Positions 12,051 to 23,055 are shown, counted from the first letter of the stretch. The stretch: 64,000 nt of DNA from Lamellibrachia columna (GCA_963662155.1 OY759270.1:50742303-50806302); one strand, 5' to 3'. Notes: a model not told the origin generated them from the letters alone. A program made the numbers and translations.

Positions 12051-13706
12051 CGAAATAACATACCGAATAACATACTCTCACGCACATTTGCAATAATTCG
12101 TTTAAGACTGGTGTGCTCCCCTCTAGAATGAAGATAGCCAAGATAAAACCTATATTCAAAAGTGGTGCCAAAACGGACAAAGGAAATTATAGGCCAATTT
12201 CTCTTCTGCCACAATTTTCAAAAAATTTGGAGAAACTGTTCCTCAGTAGGTTAGACAACGTCATCAACGCTAATGACACACTAAATTCAAGCCAGTGCGG
12301 TTTCCGTGAAGCCATGTCCACATCATATGCCGTAATGGAATTAATAGAGGAAATTTCAAACGCAACGGACAATAAGAAACATGCTATTGGTGTATTCATT
12401 GATCTTAAAAAGGCCTTCGATACAGTAGACCACGAAATACTTATCAAAAAGTTGAATTTCTATGGCGTGCGTGAAGTTGGAAATGACTGGATAAAAAGTT
12501 ACCTCACTAACAGGAAGAAATTTTTTGAAATAAATGGGTGCGCCTCGGAGCTGTTAAATGTAACACTTGGGGTACCTCAGGGATCCATTTTAGGTCCAAA
12601 GCTAGTTGTACTCTATAGTAATGATATTTGTAACGTATCAAAACTAGCTAAATTTATACTCTTTGCGGATGAAACGAATATATTTTGTGCTGGTAATAAT
12701 TAAAAAGAACTACAAGGCATGATAAATGGGGTACTTGACAAATTGACTAAATGGTTTGCTGTGAATAAACTAACAATGAATCAGTCAAAAAAAAATTACA
12801 TGATATTCCGGAACCGTCCGCCTGATATTGAAATTAATATGTTCATTAATAATCAACAAATGACCAGAGTACATGTAACGAAATGTCTAGATGTACATAT
12901 TGATGAATCTCTAAACTGGAAATATCAAATAAATAAGATCAGATTAAAATTGTCGAAAGTTGCAGCAGTTATTTATAAGGCAAATTATCTCATTGATTGA
13001 AATGGAATGTATGTATTTTACTGTTCTTTGTTTCTACCACATTTAAGTTATTGCTGTGAAATGTTGGGAAACACCTACACCACAAACATTCATGGCATTA
13101 TTATATTACAGAAACGAGTAATTCGGTTAGTTTGTGGAATAAAACGTCTGGAACATACGAGCACTCTTTTTCAACAATTAGGCGTTTAAAATTGGTAGAT
13201 TTAGTTAAGCTCAAGACAGCTATTATTATGTTTAGGGCTTTTCATAATGAATTACCAAGTAATTTGCAATTTTTTTAAAACCATATGTGTCTGTATATGG
13301 TACTAGACATAACGATTCATTCTGAATAACTCGATTTCGTACTAATGCAAAATCAATGTGCATCTCCATATATGGAGCGAGATTATGGAACTCCCTTAAT
13401 GGAAACATTACCACTTGTAGAACCAGACAAGCATTTAAAAAGTGCTACAAGTTAGATATTATTGCAATGTATTAGCCACAATTTATTTATCAACGATTTT
13501 CATTTGTTACATGTTGTAATTAGTGCAAATATATAATTACGTATCAATTAAGTTAAAGGCTTAACACGCCACGGGGTGAACAATAGATAAGTATATAGTT
13601 CACCCCATTTCCAACTCACCCTTCTGTATTCTTCAACAACTTATTCACTTTTTTTGCACATTTTGTTGATAACTTGTTGTCATTTATTGGATCGTAATTG
13701 TGTGTT
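12051..13706 (+). pseudogene. LINE-D: non-LTR reverse transcriptase, mutated active site
   Basis: A 196-codon frame (12,113-12,703) contains the reverse transcriptase fingers and palm: KPIFKSGAKTDKGNYRPISL, FIDLKKAFDTVDH (motif A, catalytic Asp present) and GVPQGSILGP. The motif C tetrapeptide reads FADE, so the second catalytic Asp has become Glu. Two further frames (12,719-13,000 and 13,007-13,189) carry the thumb and C-terminal region. The element is truncated at its 5' side, lacking the endonuclease. It ends in GATT-type repeats, as usual for CR1/L2/jockey-group LINEs. Assignment within that group is uncertain. Confidence 0.85.
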
Positions 13707-13715
13707 GGAATAAAG

Positions 13716-13747
<32 letters not shown>

Positions 13748-13762
13748 GATTGATTGATTGAA
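13707..13762 (+). repeat. (GATT)n tail of LINE-D
   Basis: About eleven GATT units with two interruptions follow the sequence TTGGAATAAAG. Position and form fit a 3' terminal microsatellite of a CR1/L2-type LINE. LINE-E begins directly at its right edge. Confidence 0.8.
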
Positions 13763-14431
13763 TATAAAGATAGACGGGATGGATGTGTATAAAATAGACA
13801 ATGCTACGTTTCTTGGCCTTACAATTTCTCATGATCTAACATGGGATACGCATGTGGAGAATATTGTAAAAAAAGCTGGGAAAAAATTGTATATGTTGTA
13901 TCAGTTACAACGAGCAGGTATTAGCCAGCGTGGTCACAGTATATGTAACGGTTGTGAGACCTGTACTGGAATATGCATGCCCTGTATAACATACCAATTT
14001 GCAGAATTACTTATCTGACAATATCGAGGTAATACAGAAAAGAGCCCTAAAATGCATCTTTCCCTTGCAAACGCTATGCAGATATATTCAATGATTTAGG
14101 TATACATACTTTGAAAGAAAGGCGGGACTGTCTGTCTCACACAAACTGAATCATATCTTACCTGACAAAAGACATATAGATTATGATATAAGGCGCAGAA
14201 ATAAGTACCCATTGCCAATAACTCGGACGAAAAGGTATCGAAACTCGCTGAAACCTTGTGGCTTACACAACTGGCAATAAATACTATAATGATACTATAT
14301 CAGCTGCGCCACTTATCATGTTTTATGATTACTGTATTTTATTATTATTGACTGTTACATGTATTATTATATTGACTTTATAAGGATGTGAATTTAGCTC
14401 AGCTGAGTTGCCAATAAAATTGTCTTTTATC
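13758..14431 (+). pseudogene. LINE-E: 3' fragment of a non-LTR pol
   Basis: The plus frame at 13,758-14,018 begins after the RT active site and has TFLGLTISHDLTWDTHVEN and KAGKKLYMLYQLQRAG, the thumb/connection region common to L2- and jockey-type LINEs. Homology continues to about 14,290 in shifted frames with stops. The end near 14,410-14,430 is ATAAAATTGTC-rich and meets Polinton 2. Only the C-terminal part of the protein is present, so it is a dead 5'-truncated copy. Confidence 0.75.
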
Positions 14432-14728
14432 TTTAGGTGCTTCTCTTTGGCTTCGGTACCGTAGCTAGTGTTGGTCAAAGGGGTCACGAGGGTATCGTTC
14501 AGGTAGACGTAGACTTGACTGAACGACGAATGCATCCAGTTATTCACCGGATCCAGGTACCAAGAATTCAATGGGACCACCCGAATCGAGGGAGGCCATC
14601 GGTTGATATTCCACCCATTGTCCGGCGTCGATGCTGGTCTGAGTCGGAGGCAAGACGAAGAGATCCAGTTCGTTCTTGACCCACTCGCAAGATTGTCTAT
14701 GCACGAAAGCCATCTTCGAACACGTCAC
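14432..14728 (-). pseudogene. Polinton major capsid protein, N-terminal fragment
   Basis: The minus frame from 14,728 contains ELDLFVLPPTQTSIDAGQW and GGPIEFLVPGSGE. After a frameshift, a second frame has WMHSSFSQVYVYLNDTLVTP. These are features of the N-terminal part of the Polinton double-jelly-roll major capsid protein (the family that includes the nematode F54H12.2-type proteins). The protein would form the icosahedral shell. The remaining two thirds or more are missing because homology stops at about 14,432 against LINE-E. This gene is absent from Polinton 1 in this window. Confidence 0.8.
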
Positions 14729-14924
14729 CTGTCGGACGTCTACGGCGACGTCTTTTCGCTATACTGACCCATCGCGTCGCTACCACGCGTTTTATACGTT
14801 TCTGTAGTCGCACACAAAGGTTCAATAGAACGAGCACCAAGTCCTTACCGGTGTCCGTGGCGGGTCTTTTGGCCGCTACTTTAATGTTCTGACCGGACAT
14901 GACGTCGTCGGCAATGTGAAGCAA
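14697..14924 (-). pseudogene. Polinton basic virion-type protein fragment
   Basis: The 75-codon minus frame has IADDVMSGQNIKVAAKRPAT near its start and a KRRRRRRPTGDVF basic cluster at its end, overlapping the capsid frame start by about 30 bp. Small proteins with a C-terminal Arg/Lys cluster lie directly before the major capsid gene in many Polintons and have been compared with adenovirus minor core proteins; the role is inferred. The N-terminal part is cut off by the LINE fragment on its right. Confidence 0.55.
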
Positions 14925-15375
14925 TATTCAATAACATAAAACAATATTTACAAATGGAAAAGGGGGAAATTGAAGTACAATACTTCTTGATCACTATCTC
15001 CCAACACAATCACAACTTGTACAAGCATAATAAACATTGTTAGCAATATGGAAATAAATCTATAGAAAACAAAGTTAAATTTCTTTAATATTTTCCATTA
15101 CATTTCTACACAATTATATACACCCTTTCCGATTTACGTGTTTGCAAGGTAACCACGAAGAAATAAGTGTTTAAGTCTTTTTGGAGTATTTGAACTGTAG
15201 CTGCACTTGTTATATTTTCGTCGTAGGAGTTCCACAATTTAACCCCATATAGAGATACACACATAGATTTTAATGTTGTTCTAGCATATTTGTATTTAAT
15301 ATTTTTAACTTTGACGTGTCACATGCATTGAATCATATTTAGTAACAAAGAATTGTTGAAAGCTATGTGGCAACA
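14925..15375 (-). mobile_element. LINE 3' fragment inserted in Polinton 2
   Basis: AT-rich sequence with no Polinton homology separates the basic protein from the minor capsid gene. On the minus strand it reads YARTTLKSMCVSLYGVKLWN, the extreme C-terminal region of a non-LTR pol, followed by a 3' untranslated stretch. It is therefore a 5'-truncated LINE insertion of about 450 bp. No clear target duplication was found. Confidence 0.6.
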
Positions 15376-15589
15376 ACTTATTTTTAGCCTTTCGGGGCTA
15401 TCGTAATAGCTGGCTTCGATGTGGGACATGTGGTGAGATGGACCGAGGAGAACGGCAAACAAGCAGTCTTTCTCTCTGACGTTATACCAGTCGTGTGGGT
15501 ACGGGATCTCCACCAATCCGCATTTCTACTCACAGGACATACTTATACGTCAGGTCGTGACGTAACGTGTCAACGTATTGTCTACTCAA
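15376..15589 (-). pseudogene. Polinton minor capsid protein fragment
   Basis: The minus frame reads VEIPYPHDWYNVREKD, directly comparable with AEIQYPHTWYNIGVKD in the intact Polinton 1 protein at 42,350-43,414. The upstream N-terminal region is present in other frames. Everything after about residue 90 of the family protein is lost at the LINE insertion. Confidence 0.7.
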
Positions 15590-15800
15590 TAGCGTAGTCC
15601 ACAGATAGGAGATGTCATGACCGGTCGTCAGATTATAAATTCTAACCACGATGATCGTGTACAAGACGAGAACTTGACACAATAACTCGAACCCGAAGAG
15701 GTGCCAACGAGTGTTGGCAACGTCGTCGCTCTCCGTTATGTCCTCCTATATCCCATCGCTTCCTCGATGGTGGACATCGCTATCGTCTCGGCCGTCATTG
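15590..15800 (-). pseudogene. Polinton small membrane protein fragment
   Basis: On the minus strand the pieces LLCQVLVLYTIIVV and RIYNLTTGHDISYLWTTLLS match the 105-aa Polinton 1 protein at 43,404-43,721 (CQVLVLFTVILISIYNLTTG and SNLWTALLSS). It has one predicted membrane segment. A stop near the N-terminus and a frameshift break it. Confidence 0.65.
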
Positions 15801-16605
15801 TCCGAATGACGAGTCGATGGGTACGCGACTACTCTTTATACCGAAAGAGGGCCTTGGCGTGGATCCAGCAGTTCAACGGCGCCGGGTAGCCGTACGATTT
15901 CTCCAAGCCCTCCGTTCGCATTCCTACCTTCCGCCACTGCGGCACCAATTCGACGCGGTACAGTTAATCTTTCGGGACTGGTACCTTATGTAGTTCCGGT
16001 TCGTAGAAGGTCCCGTCCAGCATATGTTCGAGATCGTCGGTCAACTGGTACACGGGAGGATCGGAGGGAGTATCGGAGGGAGGATCGGAGGAAGGATCGG
16101 ATGGATGCGCAGCGCGAATCGTAAAGAGCTCTTCGCTCCAATTCGCCATGTACACTTTCTCGAACCATCACTTCGCTTTGTTGATACGTACGCGATCTCC
16201 GATCCGGAACTTCGTCACGTCCTTACCGTCATGACCGTAGCAGCGTTGCCACGTCGACCAACAGTCCTTTAAACGTCCTCACCAGCGACGACGCCGACTT
16301 GTTCTTCAACAGAAAACATCAGGCCCTTTACGAAAAGACGTCGAAAACCGTCAGAAGAAAAGTCATTCTGTCGTATTTTTTCAGATTCGACACGTCGACG
16401 ATATCTTCCTGCCACTGCTGGTGTCGTCCTCCCACGACGACGCACCTTCTCACCTGTTTGTGCACGGTGTACGCGTCCTGTTCCGACAACCATTGCTCGA
16501 CGGCTATCGTCGGTGCGCGCGATGCGTCTCAACGCGTTGACCCCCGCCGTAACTCCCGACGCGTTTCGGATTGAAGTAGACGCGTTTGGGTGATACTCGA
16601 CAACC
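15801..16605 (-). pseudogene. Polinton integrase remnant with chromodomain
   Basis: On the minus strand the N-terminal block, the first part of the RNase-H-fold core and the C-terminal chromodomain region can be recognised by comparison with Polinton 1. The middle of the core, with the second and third catalytic acidic residues, appears deleted. The linker before the chromodomain is expanded: near 16,050-16,108 a GATCGGAGGGAG-like 12-mer is repeated, giving SDPSSDPPSDTPSDPP. The ancestral enzyme would insert Polinton DNA; this copy cannot. Confidence 0.7.
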
Positions 16606-16657
16606 CATTCAGTTGTGGCGCACCAGGTGACTAGGTTAGACGAACTAAGGTTAATGT

Positions 16658-17020
16658 CTAGCGAAGAGCGTGATAATGTACAGTAAGAGACACACCAGTA
16701 CTCCCACGACGATGATTAGATATGTCGGTATGCACTTTTATATAGTATTTCCACAGGACGTAGGCAGCTAAGTCTGTCATATACAGCGCAGCACAAACCG
16801 CTCCTATGAAAACCGAGCGATACAGTCCCACGAGCGCGTACATGGTAAACTGTGGCGTCGTCGTGGCGCCCGATGCTTTTAAAAGGACTCCCAACCGTCG
16901 AGTGACGGCGACCGACGCCGACGACGTTGACTTGTCGACTGTTCCGCTTGCCAACGAATGTAGGGGGTCCAACGCTGTAACGGATGACCTCTGGGAGTCT
17001 CCATTTGGGGGCCACTGCAT
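16658..17020 (-). CDS. Polinton membrane protein, 120 codons
   Basis: The open minus frame starts with MQWPPNGDSQRSS and carries a hydrophobic segment VFIGAVCAALYMTDLAAYVL. A further membrane-like segment YLIIVVGVLVCLLLYIITLF follows in another frame, suggesting a late frameshift. The position, just before the integrase gene, equals that of the degraded gene at 44,692-44,990 in Polinton 1. Function is not known; a virion or membrane role is a guess. Because its neighbours are all broken, this is probably a remnant that is still open by chance. Confidence 0.45.
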   Translation of the reverse strand: MQWPPNGDSQRSSVTALDPLHSLASGTVDKSTSSASVAVTRRLGVLLKASGATTTPQFTMYALVGLYRSVFIGAVCAALYMTDLAAYVLWKYYIKVHTDISNHRRGSTGVSLTVHYHALR

Positions 17021-17046
17021 GTCGTAACTAACGTCTACTACAGACG

Positions 17047-17275
17047 TTACCTTCCAACTCCATGCGTATGTTGATGCGCTTGAACTGCTGCGCGAATGTT
17101 TGCCAGCCTACCGGGTTTTCTCAAAACGTCGTGCACGAGATCCACGTTGTTGCTTTCGGATATCGGCGCACCGTCGTGCATCAATTCGCCTCGGTCGGTC
17201 CACGCGAGATCGGTTTTGAGATGTTTTGAACTTCGTAGCTCTCTCCGCGATGTCGACATATACGCCGCTCGATGG
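17047..17275 (-). pseudogene. Polinton conserved capsid-region gene, fragment
   Basis: The 70-codon minus frame has KTDLAWTDRGELMHDGAPIS and NNVDLVHDVLRK, matching KRDIAWTARGELIHEGVPVA and NVVDLVNDLLRK in the Polinton 1 gene at 45,122-45,798. The N-terminal half is missing and the C-terminal frame is shifted. This gene is widespread in animal Polintons, but I do not know its biochemical role. Confidence 0.65.
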
Positions 17276-17277
17276 CG

Positions 17278-17781
17278 TTACTGGTACCCGTACGATGCCG
17301 ACGTGTCGTGTTTGAAGGAGTTTTGCGCGAACTTCACGCGACCCGGACACACATGTCGGGCCAAATGCGTTTTCCTCGACATGTCTCGCGGATTCTTGAA
17401 CACCACAATATGTTGCGCGTTCAGACTGATGGTACGATTATCTTTATTTTTCGGGAGCATATTCTTTGCGAGATAGAGGACGGATGTGCTACTGTGATGA
17501 CATTGTTTGGTGAACAAGGTCTTGAGCCGACCGTCCGTTTCCGTCATCGGATCGTCTATGACGACCAGGTTTCTCGTTCCTACATCGAACAACGACGTGC
17601 TCGGTAAGCCTTCCTCGGGTTGCCACTCTCCGTAATACCACGTGATCGATTCGGGCGGCGAGTCGACCAACGAGCACGCGGGGCGTAACATACGCGTCTT
17701 ATTGCACCCGTCGGTCCGGCGACAACGCACGTGAAGGGGTGCGTCCATCGCGCGTCCATCACGACGATTGCACGCCTTCAC
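17278..17781 (-). pseudogene. Polinton FtsK/HerA-type packaging ATPase, broken
   Basis: The 167-codon frame includes TRNLVVIDDPMTETDGR, a Walker B region, and STSVLYLAKNMLPK with SRKTHLARHV, matching the Polinton 1 ATPase at 46,215-46,841. The Walker A loop lies across a frameshift near 17,715 and its GK pair is altered to NK in the best frame, so nucleotide binding should be lost. The intact enzyme would pump DNA into capsids. The C-terminus ends early after SYGYQ. Confidence 0.75.
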
Positions 17782-17789
17782 TAACTCGT

Positions 17790-19200
17790 TCCTTTTCTAC
17801 ACGTCCAACGGCGCAGTGCAGAGCTCGTCCTCGAGCACCTAGAAGTACGTGAGCACTACCCGTTCCTGCACGTACGTCAAAACGGATGACTGGTTCACCC
17901 GAACTCGCGAATCGTCCCGCTACCGATTGGTGAGCACGTCGAAGAACGTATCCTTAGCGATCTCGTTGTGACGTTTGCTCAGACCTTTCATGCTGTACTT
18001 GTCGGTGGTTCCGAGGCAATATTACGTCTTGCTGCACAACCCGACGAACCTGTCGCCGCACCACTCCACTTTGAACAGACCGGGCGTTCTCTTGTCGTAC
18101 GGTTTATTCACGACGTAGAGCACGGGTCGGAGCAGGTCTACGAGTCGGTCTCGTGGTCGGCGTATTACTCCGACGGAAGCCACTCGGGTAGGTGCCGGAA
18201 GTAATGCTCCCGATGCTCCGGGGTCACGAGGACGTCGACGCACTCGCCGGCCAAAGCGATGTAGGCGATGTGTGGCGAGCAGGATCTTATGGCAGCGTTG
18301 GGTGCAGACTGGTGTTCTTAAACACGGGCTGCAACTCTGCGAAACGAGCGCGCAAATCGGACGTCGCACACTGTCAGACCAAACAGAGTACCAGTGCGTA
18401 CGTCGGTCAAGATCTGCTGTTGTGTGAGCTTCTGCTTCGCACTACGACGGGGAAACGCGGCGTCGATACACCTTTTCACCACCGGCGTCGATACACCTTT
18501 TCACCATCGGATCTTTTTTTATATCTTTTTTAGTCGCATTTCCACAGCTCGACGACCGTGACGAAGAGACATAGGTAAGCGGTGTTCTTTCGCGTTTCGG
18601 TGAGAAGTTGTCTTGGTTTTCCCGTTGGTGGTGTTCACCACTTGTCGGGTGCACGGGCAGCCGTGGAACTAATAACCTTTTCACGTCAATCATTCTACGG
18701 CCATATGTCTATACAGCTGCTGCGACTCGGGAAGAAGCTCGCTCTCTTCTCGTAGACGCGTATACCATCTCGTCGGCATGTTTTGCATAAAATACCACAA
18801 TTAGAGAGCGTTTGCGTCGTAACGGACGATCGATCGACATTGTTCAGCGGCCTCCGCGTAATCGCTCTGACGTATCTTGGTGACCCCTCTTTTGTGGTAT
18901 CTATAACATATGAGTGATTGGCCCCCGACGATAGAATCTTTCACGAGGTCATGCCGACCTTTGTTCTTCTCATTGAAGAGTGTAAAGTAAGTATTTTCCG
19001 GAAAGTCATATACGAGGTAGAGAAAGGTGAGGCCGGACACGCTAATACAGTCTCTGAACATGTCGATGCTCAGTCGCTTGTAGAAATCGAACTGTTTGTC
19101 GATGGCTTACAAAAAAGGCACCGCGTCTTTGTTGTTGTACCAGATGAGGAAGTCGCGCAACGTCTTCATGCGGTTATCGCGCCACGCCTCTCGACAGCTA
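17790..19200 (-). pseudogene. Polinton DNA polymerase B, C-terminal two thirds, broken
   Basis: Minus-strand blocks in several frames match the Polinton 1 polymerase in order: the stretch before motif A (18,790-19,200, with YDANAL at about 18,800), a region with VKRCIDA (18,440-18,500), a block with FAELQPVFKN (about 18,330) and the C-terminal zinc-site region (17,800-18,050). The palm region with motifs B and C appears largely deleted. The enzyme would copy Polinton DNA by protein priming. The gene is cut at about 19,200 by a LINE and continues at 22,381. Confidence 0.75.
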
Positions 19201-22200
19201 AATCAGAGCGCTAGATAAGAGGGATGACATGGTGGAATGCTTACCTTGGGCCAAAATAGAGGCTCTAACAGAGAGGGTGAAAAAGTCATGGGTCCGGGCA
19301 AGGGAGGATCTGTTTTAGTACACGTAGGGACTAATAACACAGAGAGTGAAGGTACAACTGCCGTAGTTAGGAAATACAGGCAGTTAGTCAGAACACTAAA
19401 CCAGACGCAGGTTGAGCAGACAATTATGTCAGGGATTATATCAGTAATCCGGAGAATGGCAATTAACATGCTTGTCCAGCAGCTATGCAGGGAAGAGGAT
19501 GTTGGATTTGTGGATTTGTGAGGATATTTTGTTGGGAGGAATGATATGTACACGAGGGATGAACTTCACTATCAGCACTAATCGACAGTGGAACGGGTAG
19601 CGTAACAAACATTTTTTGTAACAAACATTGCTAAAACTAGAACCGCATCGGGGTTACTTAGACATTCTTCAAACAGGACAAGAGGTCACTAGTACACACA
19701 ATCCAGTAACCAAATGTCCGGAAAACATTTCTGAAGCGGATTATAAATGCATGTGTTTACAGGCATAGTAAATAAGAAAAAACGAATTAAACGCTACGAT
19801 AGAACATATTGACCCGCGCATAATTGGTATAACCGAATCATGGGCCAACAAAGAAATCATATGTTGAATTAGGACTGAGAGGGTACGTAATGTTTAGGAG
19901 AGATCGAATAGGAAATAGGGGTGGGGATTATTTTATATATCAGATAATCTATTCAGGATTCACGAACTAAAATTAGAAAGGGATGCAGATTGCGATGAAG
20001 CTGCTTGGTGCAGTATAGTTTCATAGAAAGTCAACATTAACTGTTGGATTAGTTTACCGTAATCCAACCATAAACGGAGAGGATAAAACAAAAATACAAA
20101 AAGCTATTAAGGAAGTGACTAAAGAAGAATGTATTATAATCGTAGAGTTTAACCACCGACACATACAAAGGAAATATCTCCATAGTACAGGGGGTGAGAA
20201 CCAACAATTTCTATTTTTTTATTCCGGATAGCTTCCTTACTCAGCACGTGCTAGAACCAACAAGGGGAAATAACGTATTAGATATAGTTTTGTCTTCACA
20301 AAACGAATTAGTGGACAATGTCAAAATACATTAACCATTGGGTAACAGTGATCATCATTACAAACATTTTGACGTCAACATTAAACCAGAACGCAAACAA
20401 AACATACAGGAGAAAGTTCCACGGAGGTAAATATAAAGATATGGGAAATGACTGGAAATCAAGATTGGAATAACATACTGAGGAATAAGACCGCAACTGA
20501 ATGTTGGAACATTCTAAGATATGAAATTGAGAGTATCATTGATAAATTTATTCCCTTGAAAAACAAGGAAAACGGCCTAGAAAGAAACACTTTTCAAAAT
20601 AAGCTATTAAATAAATAGTGTACAAGGAAGCTATGTAGACGTAGCAGAAAGGATGAAGACTACACAAATTACAAAGCTGCACTTAATGCAGCTACCACTG
20701 AGATTAGACAACCGAAAAGATAATGCTGGAAATACAATAACACAAGGTTTTTTAAAGGAGAAACATCTAAATGGTTACTTCAGTTCAGTGTTTACCAGAG
20801 ATGATATTAATTCATTGCCAGTTCCAGATGCTAAATTTAAGAAGGATATATCGGACTATTCAGGGCAGTTAGTTGTAACTCCAAAAATGGTAACTAAGAA
20901 AATAATGGCAGTGAAGCATAATACGTCACCGGGAGTGGATGGAATTCCTCGAAAACTTCTAATAGAAACAGTAGAACAATCACTTGCAAGAGTGTTCAAG
21001 TTGTCATTAAAATATGGAGTGGTTCCTTTTGAATGGAAATAAGCAAACATCATACCATTATTTAAAAAGGGTTCGAGAAATAAGTCAGAGAATTACAGAC
21101 CAGTGAGTTTAACACCAGTAATTTGTAAATTATTAGAAATACTAATTAAAAACCACATGGTGGACTTCCTTGGTAGGCATGAATTATTAAAGTTACCTCA
21201 ACAAGGGTTCCTAAAAGCGTTGTCATGCTTAGCAAATATATGTTCCTTTTAATAAATCACGTAGATAGATGAGAGATTCCAAGTAAATATTACCTGCTTA
21301 GATTTTCAAAAAACCTTTGACAAAGTGCCACGTAAAAGCATACTACTTAAATTAATTAAATATATTGATAGTATCGGGATATCGGTCGACTGGATAGATC
21401 AGGCTGACTGACAGACGACAGCGTTTTGTAATAGATGGAGAGGTTCCACAATGAAAATCAGCTTTGAGTGGGGTACCACAAAGACAAGTATTAGGACCTT
21501 TATTGTTCTCAATAAATATCAATGACTTACGATAACATAACAAGCAACGCACTGGAATTTGAGGATGGCACAAAGGTGTTTAGAAAGGTTAACAATGATG
21601 TTGATAGACAACATTTAAAAAACGATCTACACAAATTAGTTAAATGATCTGAAAAATGGCATATGTTATTCAATTTTGGGAAATGTAGATGGCTACACAC
21701 AGGACACCGAAACTTGGATGTAAACTTTAATATGGGAAATACTGTTCTAGGTATTAATGTATTAGAAAAGGATTTAAATAACAATAAGTGTTGATATGAA
21801 AGTGTCAGAGCAGTGTGGTATTATTGCTTCAAGTGGTAATCAAATTATAGGGTTGATCAGGAGAAATGTAACAAAGAAATGACAAAAGGTAAGTATACCT
21901 CTGCATGAAACAATAGTTAGACTAGAATACTGTATACAAGCGTGGAGATTATATCGTAAGAAGGATATAGATACGCTTGAACAAATACAGAGAAGGACAA
22001 CTAAAATGATTCCAGAACTGAGAGTCCTTAGATATGACGAGTGCCTAAAATAATGTGGTTTAACAATCCTGGAGACAAGGATGTTAAGAGGAGATCAGAT
22101 TGAAGAAATAGAAGACATCAGGTAGAATTAATAAAGGATCAGTGTAGATTGGATAGCAGGAAGTACTCGTTCTCTCAAGGAACATTTAATGAATGGAACA

Positions 22201-22380
22201 ACTTATCTACAGATTGTGTAACTGCTAGCGGCGTGAATATGTTTAAAAGCAAAGTTAACGCGTACCTCATGAGGGCGGGTTACACATAGATGAAAAATTT
22301 TGTACTTTCGATAAGTCAATGGCTTCCTTGTCCACTTGCCATCTGGGCCTTAGGGTTGGATGGCAATCTTGTTAAATCTA
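19201..22380 (+). mobile_element. CR1-like LINE copy 1 (ORF1 esterase, endonuclease, RT), degenerate
   Basis: Plus-strand remains run from an ORF1 SGNH/GDSL-esterase module (19,237-19,521, GGSVLVHVGTNN) through an endonuclease (HIDPRIIGITESWANK-like frame near 19,810) to reverse transcriptase (20,653-21,042, SPGVDGIPRKLL; palm motifs near 21,300-21,520) and the C-terminal region (to about 22,270). The 3' end has GGCTTCCTTGTCCACTTGCC and TTGTTAAAT. Frameshifts and stops are many. The same family forms the split copy at 31.4-35.7 kb. It sits inside the Polinton 2 polymerase gene, whose homology resumes at 22,381. The 5' end is truncated. Confidence 0.88.
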
Positions 22381-23055
22381 GCGTAATCCTCGTCGGAAAT
22401 ATCCTCTTTTTCATTCGACTGTAAAATACTTCTTTCGGAGGAAGCCGGTGTCATCTAGCTTCTCTAAAGAGTGCATGTATTCGACTGTAGAAGACTTCTT
22501 TCGGAGGAAGGCCGGTGTCATCTAGCTTCTCTAAAGAGTACTTGTATTCGACTGTAGAGGACTTCTTTCGGAGGAAGGCCGGTGTCATCTAGCTTCTCTG
22601 AAGAGTCCATGTATTCGACTGTAGAAGACTTCTATCGGAGGAAGACCGGGTTCAACTAGCTTCTCTAGAGAGTCCATGTGTTCGACTGTAGAATACTTCT
22701 TTCGGAGGAAGGCCGGTGTCATCTAGCTTCTCTAAAGAGTCCATGTATTCGACTGTAGAAGGCCTCTTTCGGAGGAAGGCCGGTGTCATCTAGCTTCTCT
22801 AAAGAGTCCTTGTAATCGACTAAAGAAGACTTCTTTCGGAGGAAGGCCGGTGTCATCTAGCTTTTCTAAAGAGTCCTTGTATTCCATGGGAAATGAAATT
22901 CTGTGACCTAGTATCTGTACGCTTTCATATACTTATCGTAGCTGAACGCCGCAGCGAGGTAATTCTTCGTGTCCAGGAAGTTGAGTCGCATGAATGTGTT
23001 CAGTCTTGTCATCATGAAAGACGAGACGACACCGTCTCCGCCTTCGCCGACTAGA
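22381..23055 (-). pseudogene. Polinton DNA polymerase B, middle fragment, with satellite expansion
   Basis: Starts at CCTCGTCGGAAATATCC (22,389 onward), which matches 56,221-56,237 of Polinton 1. After the tandem array, the minus frame at 22,908-23,055 contains TFMRLNFLDTKNYLAAAFSY and DKYMKAY, matching TFMCLSTDQLKFLDMTNYIA and FSYDKYLKAY in Polinton 1. The last block is the exonuclease III-type motif region. Homology ends at about 23,055 in AT-rich DNA. Confidence 0.85.
22413..22880. repeat. 67-bp tandem repeat born from a polymerase gene segment
   Basis: Seven head-to-tail units start at 22,413, 22,479, 22,546, 22,613, 22,680, 22,747 and 22,814. Each begins ATTCGACTGTAGAAGACTTC and ends CTAAAGAGTCCATGT, with a few substitutions. 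The unit aligns with Polinton 1 bases about 56,247-56,315 (TCGACTGAAGAAGGCCTCTT through GACGGTCCATGTACTCG), that is, with the polymerase codons just before the exonuclease III motif. The length, 67 bp, is not a multiple of three, so the expansion destroyed the frame. Confidence 0.92.

Larger units (their letters stand above)
14432..23055 (-). mobile_element. Polinton 2 (Maverick), decayed and interrupted
   Basis: A colinear set of Polinton genes lies on the minus strand: polymerase B, ATPase, a capsid-associated gene, membrane protein genes, a chromodomain integrase, minor capsid protein, a basic virion-type protein and the start of the major capsid gene. The order matches Polinton 1 at 42.3-58.7 kb. 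Every gene is broken. A LINE fragment sits at 14,925-15,375 and a CR1-like LINE at 19,201-22,380. The left end stops inside the capsid gene and the right end inside the polymerase gene, so terminal inverted repeats are missing. Confidence 0.9.

Noticed and set aside
22413..22880. CRISPR-like array
   Set aside because: Units are contiguous with no unique spacers and are derived from a polymerase gene. The 35-bp and 23-bp arrays are also head-to-tail without spacers.
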